A stretch of 57,444 nt of DNA from Pigoraptor chileana. Its lineage: Eukaryota > Opisthokonta > Filasterea. Numbering within the stretch: position 1 is the stretch's first letter; every line of letters starts with the position of its first letter. Shown piece after piece: positions 10,601 through 20,232 of this stretch. The notes beneath the pieces were generated by a model. That model worked only from the letters and a program-made list of their open reading frames with translations, searched no databases and was not told the origin of the DNA. Both the position numbers and the translations under genes were made by a program. The DNA lies in NCBI GenBank assembly GCA_943704495.1, contig CALSCR010004352.1:1-57444 (forward strand). Reading direction: 5' to 3'.

Positions 10601-12001
10601 GACGTGGTTGAATCCCCAGCTCGAGTCCGCCGTCGCAAGGAGTTTCGTCGCAAGCTGCATGCATTTGGTATTTTGCATTTTGCGGGGGTGTGTTTTTTGT
10701 GTCAGCACACTTGTCGAGGTGGTGCGCCAACGCGATTAAAACTGCAAATCAAAACGCACAAAAGCCGCAAATTAAAGGGGAAGGACACCCACCTCTCTCT
10801 GTCCAGCCTCACACGCGCGAAAGATGCCGGTGGTCCTGACGTATGCGTTTCCGCCATCGACCATGTCGTAATCAGCAATGACGTCTGCCATTCCGGGCGC
10901 TCCGTTCAGGCACCTCACCACCGCCGCTTCCTTCGCGTCGTCGCGTCCTGCGGAGCAATCAAAGGGATCCTCGCGTGGCCAGTCCACAAATGCAACATTG
11001 CCCTCACGGCCGCCTCGTCCCACGTTGATCTTGGCAACGCGATGGTTGTACGTGTGATGTCCCACGTGACCAGTGTTGTTGTCTTCCTTGATGGTGTTCG
11101 ACGGGAACGCTGTGCGGCCTCCGACCTTGAGGCCATCCCGGAAGCACTTGAGCAGTTCAACGTTGCCCGACCGCAACGCGAGATCGTGCGGGGTTGTAAA
11201 GACATTCGGTCCTGCCCGTGCGTTAATGGATGCGACGTGCTTCTTGTCCTCAATCATTATCTTGAGTCCAGCAATGTCCCCGTTGCGCACAAGGCCGAAC
11301 GCTTTGCGACAAGCGCACGCCGCGCAACAGTCCACGCACATTCCATCTACAGCCACTTCCACCAGGAGATTGCTCGGGAGAGCGGCAATGCGTGCAGACG
11401 CAACTGGCGCACGCACCAACCGGTCGGCAAGTGCCTTTCCCTTCTTTCCCCTGGGCGCGGGAGCTGGCTGTGCGGGCGTCACCAAGGCAACCAGGCGGGC
11501 CACGTCATCGGGCGCGAGAGACTCGTCCACGTCGGCGGACGAATACCCGACTGCGGATGCGGCGGCCACAACCTTGCGCTTCTTGGCGGGCGGCATTGGG
11601 TTAGTATTCTTTCTCTTCCTGCTTGCCGATGGACCTCCCGAGGAAGGACCACCGCCGTCCCCGTCCCCAACTGCGTCAATAGCCATTTCCGAATCACTGG
11701 CACTTGCGTCGCTGTCAGCTCGCTTGGCCTTGCGCTTATTCTTTCCCTTTCCCTTTCCCTTTCCCTTTCCGGTAGCCTTCCTTGTCGCAATCGGAGCCTT
11801 CCCGGCGTCAGCACTTCGCGCAACTGCTGTCGCAACCTTCGCTGTCCGTCCTTGTCCATTCGACTTGCCCTTTCCACTTCCGTTGCGTTTGCCCGTGTTA
11901 CCAGCACTGTCAGGGTCGTCCTTGGTTGGATCCGCATGCCCGAGCGCTGCCCCCGCCACCCGTCGTGAGGCTGGGCGCCGCGATTTGCTCCGCGTTTTCA
12001 T
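4681..12001 (-). CDS. ankyrin-repeat WGR poly(ADP-ribose) polymerase, eight exons
   Basis: PARPs transfer ADP-ribose from NAD+ to proteins, usually in the nucleus at DNA breaks. Eight exons: 12001-10793, 10654-10475, 10382-10189, 10106-8560, 8351-5677, 5601-5528, 5428-5206, 5088-4681. All seven introns (75-208 nt) are GT-AG and every phase agrees, giving 2169 residues with no stop. Residues 1-130 are basic and Ser/Gly-rich, NLS-like. Ankyrin repeats fill about 300-1600 (many TPLHxAA and GADxN motifs). A WGR domain (RWGRVGETG) follows at about 1680-1790, the helical PARP-regulatory region at about 1810-1935, and the catalytic domain to the end. The H-Y-E triad is intact: WHGSG, GIYFAD, YNEYVVYD, so polymer synthesis is expected. 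The 208-nt intron contains a dispersed hairpin. Tankyrase-like layout, but tankyrases lack WGR. Confidence 0.93.
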
Positions 12002-12629
12002 TTTTGAATGGCAATGCGCCTCCGCAGACTGGAAGTCAGTACAGAAGCAAGTGCTGTCTGTTGCAATTGAGCAGAATAAAACCTGTCCAAATGAGTCTCC
12101 GTCAGTGTCGGAATCGCGGATGAATCACTGCCCCGGCGGCCACCAACCTTTTGATGGCCTTCAATCTGTTCGTACGGCGCTGCCTTCGCCATGTATATAA
12201 ATTACAAGTACAATGTATGTGCGTGTGTGTTGTGTGTTGTGTGTTGTGCGTTGTGTGTTATTCACATAACGGGATGTGTCAAGCCACACACCGTTTGTTT
12301 CTGCCGGTTCGGACCGGGCCGTTTGTATTGGAAAGTGCCGATTTTCTCTCCCAAAACGGACATCAACCTCAATAAACAGTGGCCGTGCGAAAACCTGTCA
12401 TCATTGTCACGTGACAAAATCGGAAAAACTGAATCGGGAAAACCACCATTACATACTGAGAACGGGGCCAAAGAACCACTATCACGGGAAAACCCACTGT
12501 CACTGGAAAACCCACTGTCACTGGAAAACCCACTGTCACTGGAAAACCCACTGTCGTGCGGGGGCTTAACCCTGCGGAGAAAAACTGAACGTTCCAAGTT
12601 GTTTCTGTTTGAAAACAGTTATTAACAAA
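12002..12629. other. intergenic region: TG-rich and 18-bp repeats
   Basis: It holds a TGTGTTG-rich tract at 12220-12268 and an 18-bp tandem repeat (ACTGTCACTGGAAAACCC, about four copies, 12480-12562). A TATA-like ATATAAATT lies at 12193. Divergent start regions of PARP and the HAD gene flank it, so both promoters are presumably inside. Confidence 0.6.
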
Positions 12630-13130
12630 ATGGGTCTCAGGGGGCTTGTGTTGTTTGACCTCAATGGCACTCTGATCGATCGAACAAAAAACATTCGTGC
12701 GGCCGTCCCACGAACAGCATTGGTCAGACTGGTCATACAACTTGTCCGCACGTCAGAATGGCAGATTGGGATTTACTCTTCCATGATGCTGCACAACGTC
12801 AATGCAATCCTTCACAAAATTCTTCCCCCAGACGTTGTGAGCAACATGGTAGTCTTTCCGCGAGAGTTCAACGTTGCTGGAGGTGGGCCAGAATGGTGGA
12901 AAACCGTGCGCTGTTTCGACCTCGTATGGAATAGTGAATTTGCACGACAACGCGGCTTCCACAAAAACAACACGTTCATGGTTGCCAACGACAATTGCAA
13001 AAACGCATGTCCGGAACTTCTCATCAAAGTTCCAACATTTGTCGCAGATCAAGAAACAGACGAGCAAGGGCAACAGGTGGCCGACGCGGTCTTCGAGCGT
13101 TTCGCCGCTCACCACGAGTTTCGAAGATAA
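12630..13130 (+). CDS. HAD-superfamily (NIF/FCP1-like) phosphatase
   Basis: The start ATG at 12630 lies in good context (ACAAAATGG); an upstream in-frame ATG at 12609 is possible. Near the N-terminus, LVLFDLNGTLID is HAD motif I, but the second acidic residue of DxDxT is Asn (DLNGT), which in true phosphatases would be expected to weaken or abolish catalysis. YSSMM is a motif-II-like Ser region and ANDNCKN sits where motif IV acidic residues belong. The protein is about 166 residues and single-domain. The last ~13 residues and the stop are encoded by a hairpin element, so the native C-terminus was replaced or extended. Role unknown; a dephosphorylase or a catalytically dead relative. Confidence 0.7.
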   Translation: MGLRGLVLFDLNGTLIDRTKNIRAAVPRTALVRLVIQLVRTSEWQIGIYSSMMLHNVNAILHKILPPDVVSNMVVFPREFNVAGGGPEWWKTVRCFDLVWNSEFARQRGFHKNNTFMVANDNCKNACPELLIKVPTFVADQETDEQGQQVADAVFERFAAHHEFRR

Positions 13131-13230
13131 TGAGCGTTTCGCCGCTCACCACGAGTTTCGAAATAATACGAGCGTTTCGCCGCTCACCACGAGTTTCGAA
13201 GTAATGAGCGTTTTCGCCGCTCACCACGAG
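13095..13230 (+). repeat. array of four sense hairpin elements
   Basis: Copies start at 13095, 13132, 13170 and 13206, all GAGCG/CGCTC type followed by ACCACGAGTTTCGAA. The first lies inside the HAD gene's coding end and the other three just after its stop. Confidence 0.9.
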
Positions 13231-13299
13231 TTTAGGATTGCAAAGGGCGGAAAAATGAAAGCTTGCGGTTCAAATACAACACAAATTATCTATTGCTTA

Positions 13300-13541
13300 C
13301 CCCAACGTGTCGATTTTTGATCCAGCAAAATGGAATCTGACCCTGCTCATGCTTTGTCGGCTTTTGTCAATGTAACCAAAACGATGAATACGACAGTCGC
13401 GTTTACTTACCGCAATGAAGCTGCCTAAAGGAATCCAGACTGCAATGGCCAAGGTGTGCGGACGGTACAACTTCACCTTTGGGTACCATTGGGGATATGT
13501 GGGTGTATGGGTAGAGGAATAATGAGACTTTCATTTTTTTG
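13300..13541. other. possible small spliced gene, strand unresolved
   Basis: Plus strand: an ATG at 13330, a possible 49-nt GT-AG intron (about 13372-13420) and a stop before 13525 would give about 47 residues ending in an aromatic-rich segment. Minus strand: a GCAAAAAAATGA start at about 13538, with consensus donors GTAAGT (near 13412) and GTAAGC (near 13303), suggests a multi-exon gene instead. Neither product is recognisable. Confidence 0.2.
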
Positions 13542-13717
13542 CACATTTGTTAAAGTCAATGCGGCGAAATGCCGGAGCTCATCACGGTCTCTGCTCCTCC
13601 TTCAAAAGCATTCATAAGATTCTTCAACGAAAACTGAAAGAACGCGTATTTGGGCACGATCAAAAAGATAAAATAAAACGAGATTGGCTGACATTCACAT
13701 TCTCAAATGCCCAAAAC

Positions 13718-14386
13718 TCAGCACCGTGGTGGCGCGGCGGTCCGTGCCAAATATATGTCTATTGCCGTTTCAACATCCCCCCCACTGCTGGCAAGGCAAT
13801 CCCTGCATACGCTTTCGTCTGTTCCCATGCTCAAGAGAGGCGCCACAAGGGCATCACTAACGTGTTTTTCTCTAGCGTAGAGATCGCAAAAGAGTCGTGC
13901 CAGTCTTTGAAATGCATCTGGCTCGTTCAGGTATTGACTCGCCGCAACAACTTCTTCAGGACCGGACGAGTCAGGACTGTTCAACAGTGATTGAATCCAC
14001 AGCAAAACTCCTTGAATCGTCATTGACGCAGGCCAGTGATCATTGCCAAGACAAACATTGCCCGTTTCAGAGTTAATATTTGGATGCCAAATCCTTGTCA
14101 GAAAGAAAACCTTAGGGGGTTCGTACGGATAGTTATCTGGTATGCAAATCTTGAGATGATACAGACCGTTCTCGTAGGGCGTATTTGGAGGGCCAGCAAT
14201 GCTGCATAGCATATTTCGGATATCAGTGGTATCTATTATCCAATCTTCCAACCCGTTACGTCGACCATCTTTTCGCCATCGTGCGATTTCTCTAAGGATG
14301 CGCCGTGTGATACTTTCCATTTGAGCGTTTTGATAAAACAACGCGAACTGATTTTGTGGACATGCTCTTCCATTTGCACCCATCAT
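13718..14386 (-). CDS. E2 ubiquitin-conjugating enzyme with C-terminal UBA (UBE2K-like)
   Basis: Carries activated ubiquitin as a thioester and passes it to E3 ligases. The UBC core is clear: PPNTPYENGLYHLKI, then the HPN motif (WHPNINSETG), the active-site Cys in NVCLG, and the conserved W/LL helix (GVLLWIQSLL). About residues 175-215 form a UBA-like three-helix domain (LSMGTDESVCRDCLASSGGD), as in E2-25K. Three in-frame ATGs (14434, 14386, 14320) are possible. I chose 14386 because it follows GGGAAAAAAAATG, seen before other starts; 14320 matches the usual family N-terminus. The final residues are encoded by a sense hairpin copy. It may serve the RING proteins at 23777 and 50805. Confidence 0.9.
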   Translation of the reverse strand: MMGANGRACPQNQFALFYQNAQMESITRRILREIARWRKDGRRNGLEDWIIDTTDIRNMLCSIAGPPNTPYENGLYHLKICIPDNYPYEPPKVFFLTRIWHPNINSETGNVCLGNDHWPASMTIQGVLLWIQSLLNSPDSSGPEEVVAASQYLNEPDAFQRLARLFCDLYAREKHVSDALVAPLLSMGTDESVCRDCLASSGGDVETAIDIYLARTAAPPRC

Positions 14387-14590
14387 TTTTTTTCCCTCGC
14401 GTGTTTGCCCGTTTACGTCCGCGTCTTCGTACATACGCTAATTCTGACAAACTGAACAAAAGGGTTGTTGAGTCTGCGTTCGTTATGGTTCAGATCAGCG
14501 CTCACTTGCTTTATTTGATTAAACAAAATGGACGATTGCACCTTTTACCAAACAAAAAAAATGAATCGTTCATGAAACAATGGAGTCCAT

Positions 14591-14598
14591 AAAATTGA
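14591..14598 (+). promoter_or_regulatory. AAAATTGA octamer upstream of the F-box/LRR gene
   Basis: Exact octamer ending 56 nt before the ATG at 14655; same spacing class as at 3253, 41496 and 44637. Confidence 0.35.
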
Positions 14599-14654
14599 AC
14601 TTATTCGCGCTCTTTGCATTTTGTGTAAAGATATTCTGAACGCTCGGACTCAAT

Positions 14655-15969
14655 ATGGACAGTTCAGTAATTCAAAAGCAGCTGGGGCTGCTTGATGTGC
14701 CGGTCGAGGTGTTTGTCAAGCACATTCGGCCGCACGTGGATCCCCGCGATATGCTTCAACTATCGCGTGTGTGTAGTGCCATGAGGAACCTATGGAGGTC
14801 GGAATGCGTGTATTCACTGCGTCCGTCAGTTGCTTTACGTTTGATTGTGGATAAAACGTTCTGTGACACATTTCCACTTCCGAAGAGGCAGCTGAAGATC
14901 GTCATCGATAACGATGATCTCTACTGGGCATGTAAGTCTGCCCCAGACCTCGCTGTCCGCATGGTAACTGGCTTTTCGGCAGGTGGAAAGCGTCATTCGT
15001 TGTACATCTGCGTGGGCGAGAACTCTGTACTCGAAAGCGCGGTAACTGTGACGTGTGGTTCTGATGTGAAGGATGTCTCTGCGCTCGCCGGCGTGCACAC
15101 GTTGAACCTCGCAGGGTGCAAAAACGTAACAGACGTGTCTGCCCTCGGCGGCGTGCACACGTTGAACCTCACAGGGTGTAAAAACGTAACAGACGTGTCT
15201 GGCCTCGGCGGCGTGCACATGTTGAACCTCGAAGGGTGTCATAAGCGTAACAGACGTGTCTGGCCTCGGCGGCGTGCACACGTTGAACCTCGAAGGGTGT
15301 ATAAGCGTAGCAGACGTGTCTGCGCATGCCCTCGGCCGCGTGCATACGCTCTTTCTCCGAGACTCAAACGTTACGGACGTATTGGCTCTCTGTCATGTGC
15401 ATAAGCTCTGTCTCCAGGAATCAAACGTAACGGATGTGTCTGCGCTTGGCCTTGTGCACACGTTAAACCTCAGATTGTGTAGAAACGTAACGGACGTATC
15501 TGCCCTTGGCGGTGTTTATTCGTTGAATCTCGAGAATTGCACAAGAGTGACGGATGTGTCTGCGCTCGGCCGCGTGCATACGTTGAACCTCCTGTGTTGC
15601 GAAAACGTAACTGATGTGACTGCCCTCGGCCATGTGCATACCCTAAACCTATTCGGCACGGGTTTGAGGGATGTTTCTGCATTATGCAATGTTCACAAGT
15701 TGGACTTGAGGTTCACCAAAGTGTCAAACGTGTCTGCGCTTGGCAATGTGCACACTTTGAACCTGAGCGGCTGCAAGCATCTCGAGGACGTGTCAGCGCT
15801 CGGCACAGTTCACGATTTAAATCTTCATGGTTGCGTCAGAATCACCAACGTTTCCTCCTTGGGAGATGTGCACACATTGGACGTCGGGTGTTGCACAGGC
15901 ATTACAGACTTTACAGGTCTGACCAATGTGAAGATTTTGCACAATGATCCCTGGTGTGACTGCTGCTAA
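14655..15969 (+). pseudogene. F-box/leucine-rich-repeat protein, broken by one frameshift
   Basis: F-box proteins bind SKP1 and present substrates to a cullin ubiquitin ligase. Residues 10-55 resemble an F-box (LDVPVEVFVKHI...MLQLSRVCSAM). From about residue 135 a run of ~23-residue LRRs of the form DVSALGGVHTLNLxGC repeats some thirteen times, ending in CDCC. The frame breaks at 15240: GGGTGTCATAAGC carries one extra base relative to the sister repeat GGGTGTATAAGC 54 bp on, and the rest continues in the next frame to 15969. A single-base insertion, real or technical, is the simplest cause. A hairpin element begins three bases after the stop. The SKP1 paralogue at 44840 is a plausible partner. 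Confidence 0.8.
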
Positions 15970-15971
15970 TT

Positions 15972-15995
15972 ACGCGTTTCGCCGCGTACCACGAG
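15972..15995 (+). repeat. dispersed hairpin, ACGCG/CGCGT type
   Basis: Compensated variant of the stem (ACGCG with CGCGT), located immediately after the F-box/LRR stop in sense orientation. Confidence 0.85.
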
Positions 15996-16117
15996 TGTCT
16001 GCAATTGCCTAGTTTTTAAATATTGGGCGCGGCGTTCATACGCAAAAAAACTGAGTAACTGCATAAGGGACACAGCAATATCCGTCAAACATGTTTGTCG
16101 GTCCAGCGTGTTTACTT

Positions 16118-17746
16118 TTATAGACCAAGCTTCTTACACATTTTCGCATAGGATACGTTTGGCGTATTGTTGTGAGACACCGCGCCAAAATCGAAGAGTG
16201 TGACGCACGCGGACGCTTTCTCCGATGCCTTGTAAAGGCCGACATGGCGCCAATCTGTGTCGAGATCCAAGTGTTCGAAACCGGCGTTAGCAAAGCGACG
16301 CACAGCCTTCTTCACAGCTTTCTTCATGCTGGCGTCTCGAGGGCATGGGCGAAGGAAGGGCATCAACAGCATCCGACGACCATACAGCGTCTCGATGCGC
16401 GCGCCGCCCTGAGGGAACGTCTTGTTCCACACTTCATACTCGCGCTTGAGCGTCTCTTCGTCCACTGGCAATTTGAGCACGCACAACGATCCCGAAGTAC
16501 TGCACGCCAGCCAAACGCGACCGTGTGCACCGCCTCGCAAATCGCGCAGCAGGAGATAGTACGAACAGTCCTGACGCGGAAGGTGCGCCTTCAAGTTCTT
16601 TATGGAGAGGGTTTTTTCACGCACGAACTTCATTGATGCCTTGTCTAATAGAACGTAAGTCTTGTCCTTTGACGTAAGTGGGCGAACTACCGTTTGGGGC
16701 GCCGTGTTCATCTTCCAGAGCACCGAAGCGATAGCCCTAACCAGCGACGGATCCTTGCGCTCGAAGATTTTGCTAACGTAGATCTTACGTTCCACGGGAA
16801 CAACAACCGATTCGACGTCCGTCTGCGCATCTTTTGACGCGTCGAATTCATCCCATGTCTCTCCGGCAGCACATAACGGCGCGCTGTCACGCGGCGCGTC
16901 TCCGCTTGTCGATGCGTCGTCAGTCCGTACGTTCGTACTTGCGGCGAAAGCGCTCGCTTCCTCGTCTAGCCAGCAAAACCGCCACTCATTGTACGTCGTA
17001 ACAATGCCGAACATGTACTTGATATTGTAGAGAGATCGCGTGTAGTACATCTCGTCGAATACCTGCCCGAGAACGCTCAAGTCGTCAAGGCACGACGTCT
17101 TGTCGTCGCGATTCGGACACTTGAATTCTATAATTCCGACAGGGACAAAGTCGATTGCGACGACGAGTAGGTCAGGACGATTGGGACTGAAGCTGTCCAA
17201 CTCACGGTGGTAGCATATGCCCTTCACGCCCATGGCGGCGATCACGTCTCCAAGAACTTCCTCAATAAAATAGCGAAGAGTGAACTCATTTTGCCAGTTG
17301 AGCTTATCCGCCGACGATTCATACGTTCGCCATATTCGTGAGTCAAGGTGTCGAAGCGGAAGATCCTGAAGGATGCCAAAAGTGCTCAGGATCGAGGCCT
17401 CCACCGGAGGATGGTTTTCGCGTACCGCGGAAGTCGTCGTCGACATGGGACGGTCAGCAATTTCGGGCAGGCCGTCGTTAATAATAGAACGAATGCTGGC
17501 CTCGGCAGCGCGCAATCTCTCGACCTCCGCGATTGCACGCTCTTTTTCAGCCTCAGCAATACGTACCCTCTCTGCACTGGCGGCTTCCGCTTCGGCTTCG
17601 GCAGCCCGCAACCTCTCGGCCTCCGCGATTGCGCGCTCTTTTTCAGCCTCAGCAATACGTAACCTCTCTGCGCTGGCGGCTTCCGCTTCTTCAAAACGAA
17701 GCTTTAGGTCTTCTAGCTGCTTCTTAAGGTCGTCCATGGTTGCCAT
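16118..17746 (-). CDS. Crinkler-like PD-(D/E)XK nuclease plus kinase protein
   Basis: Start chosen at ATG 17746 (ACAAAATGGCAACC), because the divergent paralogue starts at the same point of the coiled coil; upstream in-frame ATGs exist. About 542 residues. Residues 1-80 are a Glu/Arg/Ala coiled coil with a 31-residue direct repeat. About 150-270 form a restriction-endonuclease-like fold (RPDLLVV, then IIEFKCP giving D...ExK, then GQVFDE). About 400-542 form a protein-kinase-like domain with GGAHGRV loop, CVLK lysine, HLDLD catalytic aspartate and LFDFG. REase plus kinase is a known architecture of Crinkler (CR) effectors. Here a coiled coil replaces the usual N-terminal header. Key residues are intact, so it may be active. 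Confidence 0.75.
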   Translation of the reverse strand: MATMDDLKKQLEDLKLRFEEAEAASAERLRIAEAEKERAIAEAERLRAAEAEAEAASAERVRIAEAEKERAIAEVERLRAAEASIRSIINDGLPEIADRPMSTTTSAVRENHPPVEASILSTFGILQDLPLRHLDSRIWRTYESSADKLNWQNEFTLRYFIEEVLGDVIAAMGVKGICYHRELDSFSPNRPDLLVVAIDFVPVGIIEFKCPNRDDKTSCLDDLSVLGQVFDEMYYTRSLYNIKYMFGIVTTYNEWRFCWLDEEASAFAASTNVRTDDASTSGDAPRDSAPLCAAGETWDEFDASKDAQTDVESVVVPVERKIYVSKIFERKDPSLVRAIASVLWKMNTAPQTVVRPLTSKDKTYVLLDKASMKFVREKTLSIKNLKAHLPRQDCSYYLLLRDLRGGAHGRVWLACSTSGSLCVLKLPVDEETLKREYEVWNKTFPQGGARIETLYGRRMLLMPFLRPCPRDASMKKAVKKAVRRFANAGFEHLDLDTDWRHVGLYKASEKASACVTLFDFGAVSHNNTPNVSYAKMCKKLGL

Positions 17747-18007
17747 TTTGTTGTCATGAAAGTCATAAACGATTGTAATGAAGCCATACATTTTGGCTTT
17801 CATTTTTTTTTGAATTTTTCTGCGCTGGCCCCCTGCGTGCAACACCAAAATTCCTTTCCATTTATGGTCAGGTACGCAGATCACGTGATCATTGCTCGGG
17901 CTGTAATTAATGACGTCGAAGTGTCGTCAAAAAAGATTAACCTATGTGGTCCGCGCACGTGAGGGAAACTATTTAGGACGAGCTTTCGGAAAGAGGACAC
18001 GTCGCAT

Positions 18008-18090
18008 ACGGGGGTTGTAATTCGGGGCTGTAATTTAAATTCTTGTACATCCGGGGGGCTGTAATTCAAATTCTTGTACATCCGGGGTCG
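18008..18090 (+). repeat. two-copy ~30-bp direct repeat in the divergent promoter region
   Basis: GGCTGTAATTTAAATTCTTG and its near copy, each ending TACATCCGGGG, lie between the two divergent nuclease-kinase genes. Perhaps part of the shared upstream region. Confidence 0.7.
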
Positions 18091-18211
18091 AAGGGTCAAA
18101 ATTCCCGCCTGGAAAAAATAGACAAAAAAACACAGTGAACATAATCACCTCAAGAAGATAGACGATTTAAGAAACTATTGTTCAAAGTAATGTCAAGGAC
18201 ACCCGTGAAAA

Positions 18212-19675
18212 ATGGAGGACGACATTAACACATTGTTGGCGAGATTAAAGCTCCAACTGAATGAGGAGAGGGAGTTGAAGGAGGAGGCGCTGCGAAGGGA
18301 GAAGGAGCAAAGATAAGAGAAGGAGGCGGCGCTGCGAAGGGAGCAGGAGTTAAAGGAGGCGGCCTTGCAAAGGGAGCAGGAGTTAAAGGAGGCGGCCTTG
18401 CAAAGGGAGAATGAGCAGAGGGAGGAGAAGGAGGCAGCGCAGAAGATTGCCGCACAGGCGTTTGCGGAGTTGCAACAACTGAAAAGGACGATTGGTTTTT
18501 TGGAAGGCAATGCGTCTGCCCAGTGTTTTGCCTATAACGGTATTCCACAGCTCGTCGGGACGAGACAGCAAGAATCGTCGTCTCTATCGAGTCGCACAAG
18601 GCACTTGACAGCAACAACCATAGATGGAACATTCGGCTCGTTCAAGGGGCTTGAGTTGCGCCGTTTGCCTAGCATGATATGGACTTTCCTCGGGACAAAA
18701 CGCAACCTGACCTGGATGACGGAGGCTGACGTGCAATTTCTCGTTCAATGCGTCATATCTGACGCCGCCGAAGCCGTTGGGATTTCTATCCACACTTACC
18801 AAGAAATCAACGTCGACCGCATAAAAGGCGATATTTGGGTGGTCGCTCGCGACAGGATTCCCATCGGTGTAATTGAAGTGAAATGTCCAACAACGCGCAA
18901 TGCCCACAACGATACGCACGTTTACGGACAGCTCTTTAACTACATGGCGAGGCTTCGAGCGTTGCACAATGTTCGCCACGTTTTTGGAATCCTGACAACG
19001 TATGATAAGTGGCGTGTATGTTGGCTCGACGCGCTCGGTGATGACAAAATTGAAGAGTACGCGGCGTCAACGGATATTCCTCCACAGCCAGCCCGTTTAT
19101 CTGCCACCGATATGGTCGCGCGAATCTCGAGTATTGTCAGCCAGTTGAGTGCGACTGATTATTCCATTGACGACGACGACAACGGCGACGACAACGGCGA
19201 CGACAACAACACCGGCGCCGCTACATCGTCTGATACCGCTGAATCGTCAAATGCCGCAATTTCACGAAATCTCAACATCAGTCCGGTCTACACATGGAAC
19301 GACAAAGACCTACCGACGATTCTGGCATCGACGATCGTGAAGATGGCATATTCCCCTCGCGAAGACGACCGCGCACTAGTGGCGCCTGGACGGGCGTATT
19401 CGATTGTCTCTAACCACCCACCCACCTTCGAAAAGTGCGATAGCCTCGCGCTAAAATGGAAAATGCCTAATCCATCATGTAAAACGTTTATTTTGCTGAA
19501 GGATCTACACGGCGGAGCTCATGGACGGGTCTACCTAGCGTGCTCGAAAGGCGGCCATGTGTGCGTCCTCAAGTTTCCAGTCGCGGGCTTGCTGTCTGCA
19601 CTGTTCGCACTGTATCTAACTGCTGCTGATGTGACTGCAATTGGCGGCGTACATACGCTAATTCTGACAAACTGA
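18212..19675 (+). pseudogene. broken paralogue of the Crinkler-like nuclease-kinase gene
   Basis: The frame starts at ATG 18212 (GAAAAATGGAGG) with a coiled coil like its neighbour's, but hits TAA at 18314-18316. The same frame then continues open to 19675. In the repeated coiled-coil DNA the TAA stands where the next repeat has GAG. Downstream, the nuclease region is preserved (PIGVIEVKCP, GQLFNYM) with an Asp/Asn-rich linker. The kinase begins normally (LHGGAHGRVYLAC, CVLKFPVA), then stops abruptly. The last ~20 residues are instead an LRR tail (DVTAIGGVHTLI) shared with the F-box family. So it has a nonsense codon and a 3' fusion that removes the kinase catalytic core. The two genes diverge from a ~470-bp spacer. 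Confidence 0.75.
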
Positions 19676-19693
19676 AAAAAGGTAATTTCTTCA

Positions 19694-19945
19694 TTATCCA
19701 AAGGATGCCGCGTAGTCGGCCTTCCCACTGTACGGCTGAATGTTTTCGCAGAGATTTTTAACCTTCATGTCAAGCTTAGCAATAGTAGCATCTTTCCGGA
19801 GAAGATCCTCTCGGAGCTTGGCAATGGTCGCATCCTTCTCCGCGAGAGTGTTGTGAAACGGAAGTTCCGTAATCATCGGAGCCTCGTAAATTTCCACAAT
19901 TCCTGTGTAATTCGACGTGGCGCCAGCGCTCCATTGTGTCGCCAT
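19694..19945 (-). CDS. small coiled-coil protein, duplicate A
   Basis: 83 residues from ATG 19945 (AACAGAATGGCG). The N-terminal 35 residues are polar, then a coiled coil contains two copies of a heptad-like unit (EKDATIAKLREDL and RKDATIAKLDMKV), ending in a Gly/Ala/Tyr-rich tail. It is about 90% identical to the protein at 23381-23635. It lies tail-to-tail with the broken nuclease-kinase gene. No known family; probably an oligomerising adaptor or simply a duplicated ORF. Confidence 0.55.
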   Translation of the reverse strand: MATQWSAGATSNYTGIVEIYEAPMITELPFHNTLAEKDATIAKLREDLLRKDATIAKLDMKVKNLCENIQPYSGKADYAASFG

Positions 19946-20059
19946 TCTGTTCAAAGAAATACTTGTTAATCAAATAAGAATTTATTTCGCATGAAGACAA
20001 TCACATACACAACCACAAACGTCAAAAACAAACCAAGAACGTGTCCAGCCGCTGACAGT

Positions 20060-20232
20060 CCGCTCTCTTAGAGAACCCTCAATCGAAAACTAAAGGAGCG
20101 CGGACAAAACAAGATTTGCGGACAGTCGAGCGTGTCCGCCGCTCACCACGGTGAACGCTCTTTTTGAGAGCGTTCAAGTAATCCTCAAACAAACTGAAGG
20201 AGCGCGGACAAGACGAGATTTGCGACAGTCCC
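20060..20232 (+). mobile_element. MITE-like element, half copy plus full copy
   Basis: 20069-20127 is a right half (AAGGAGCGCGGACAAAAC). 20128-20230 is a full copy: hairpin GAGCG/CGCTC with ACCACGG, inner palindrome GCTCTTTTTGAGAGC, ATCCTCAAACAAACTGAAGG, then GGAGCGCGGACAAGACGAG. Confidence 0.7.

Noticed and set aside
10250-11968. 572-codon plus-strand ORF
   Set aside because: Antisense to PARP exons with matched splice phases; product is Arg/Ser/His-rich without motifs.
18212-18364. An intron removing the TAA at 18314
   Set aside because: No GT-AG pair preserves the coiled-coil frame; the TAA sits exactly where sister repeats have GAG.
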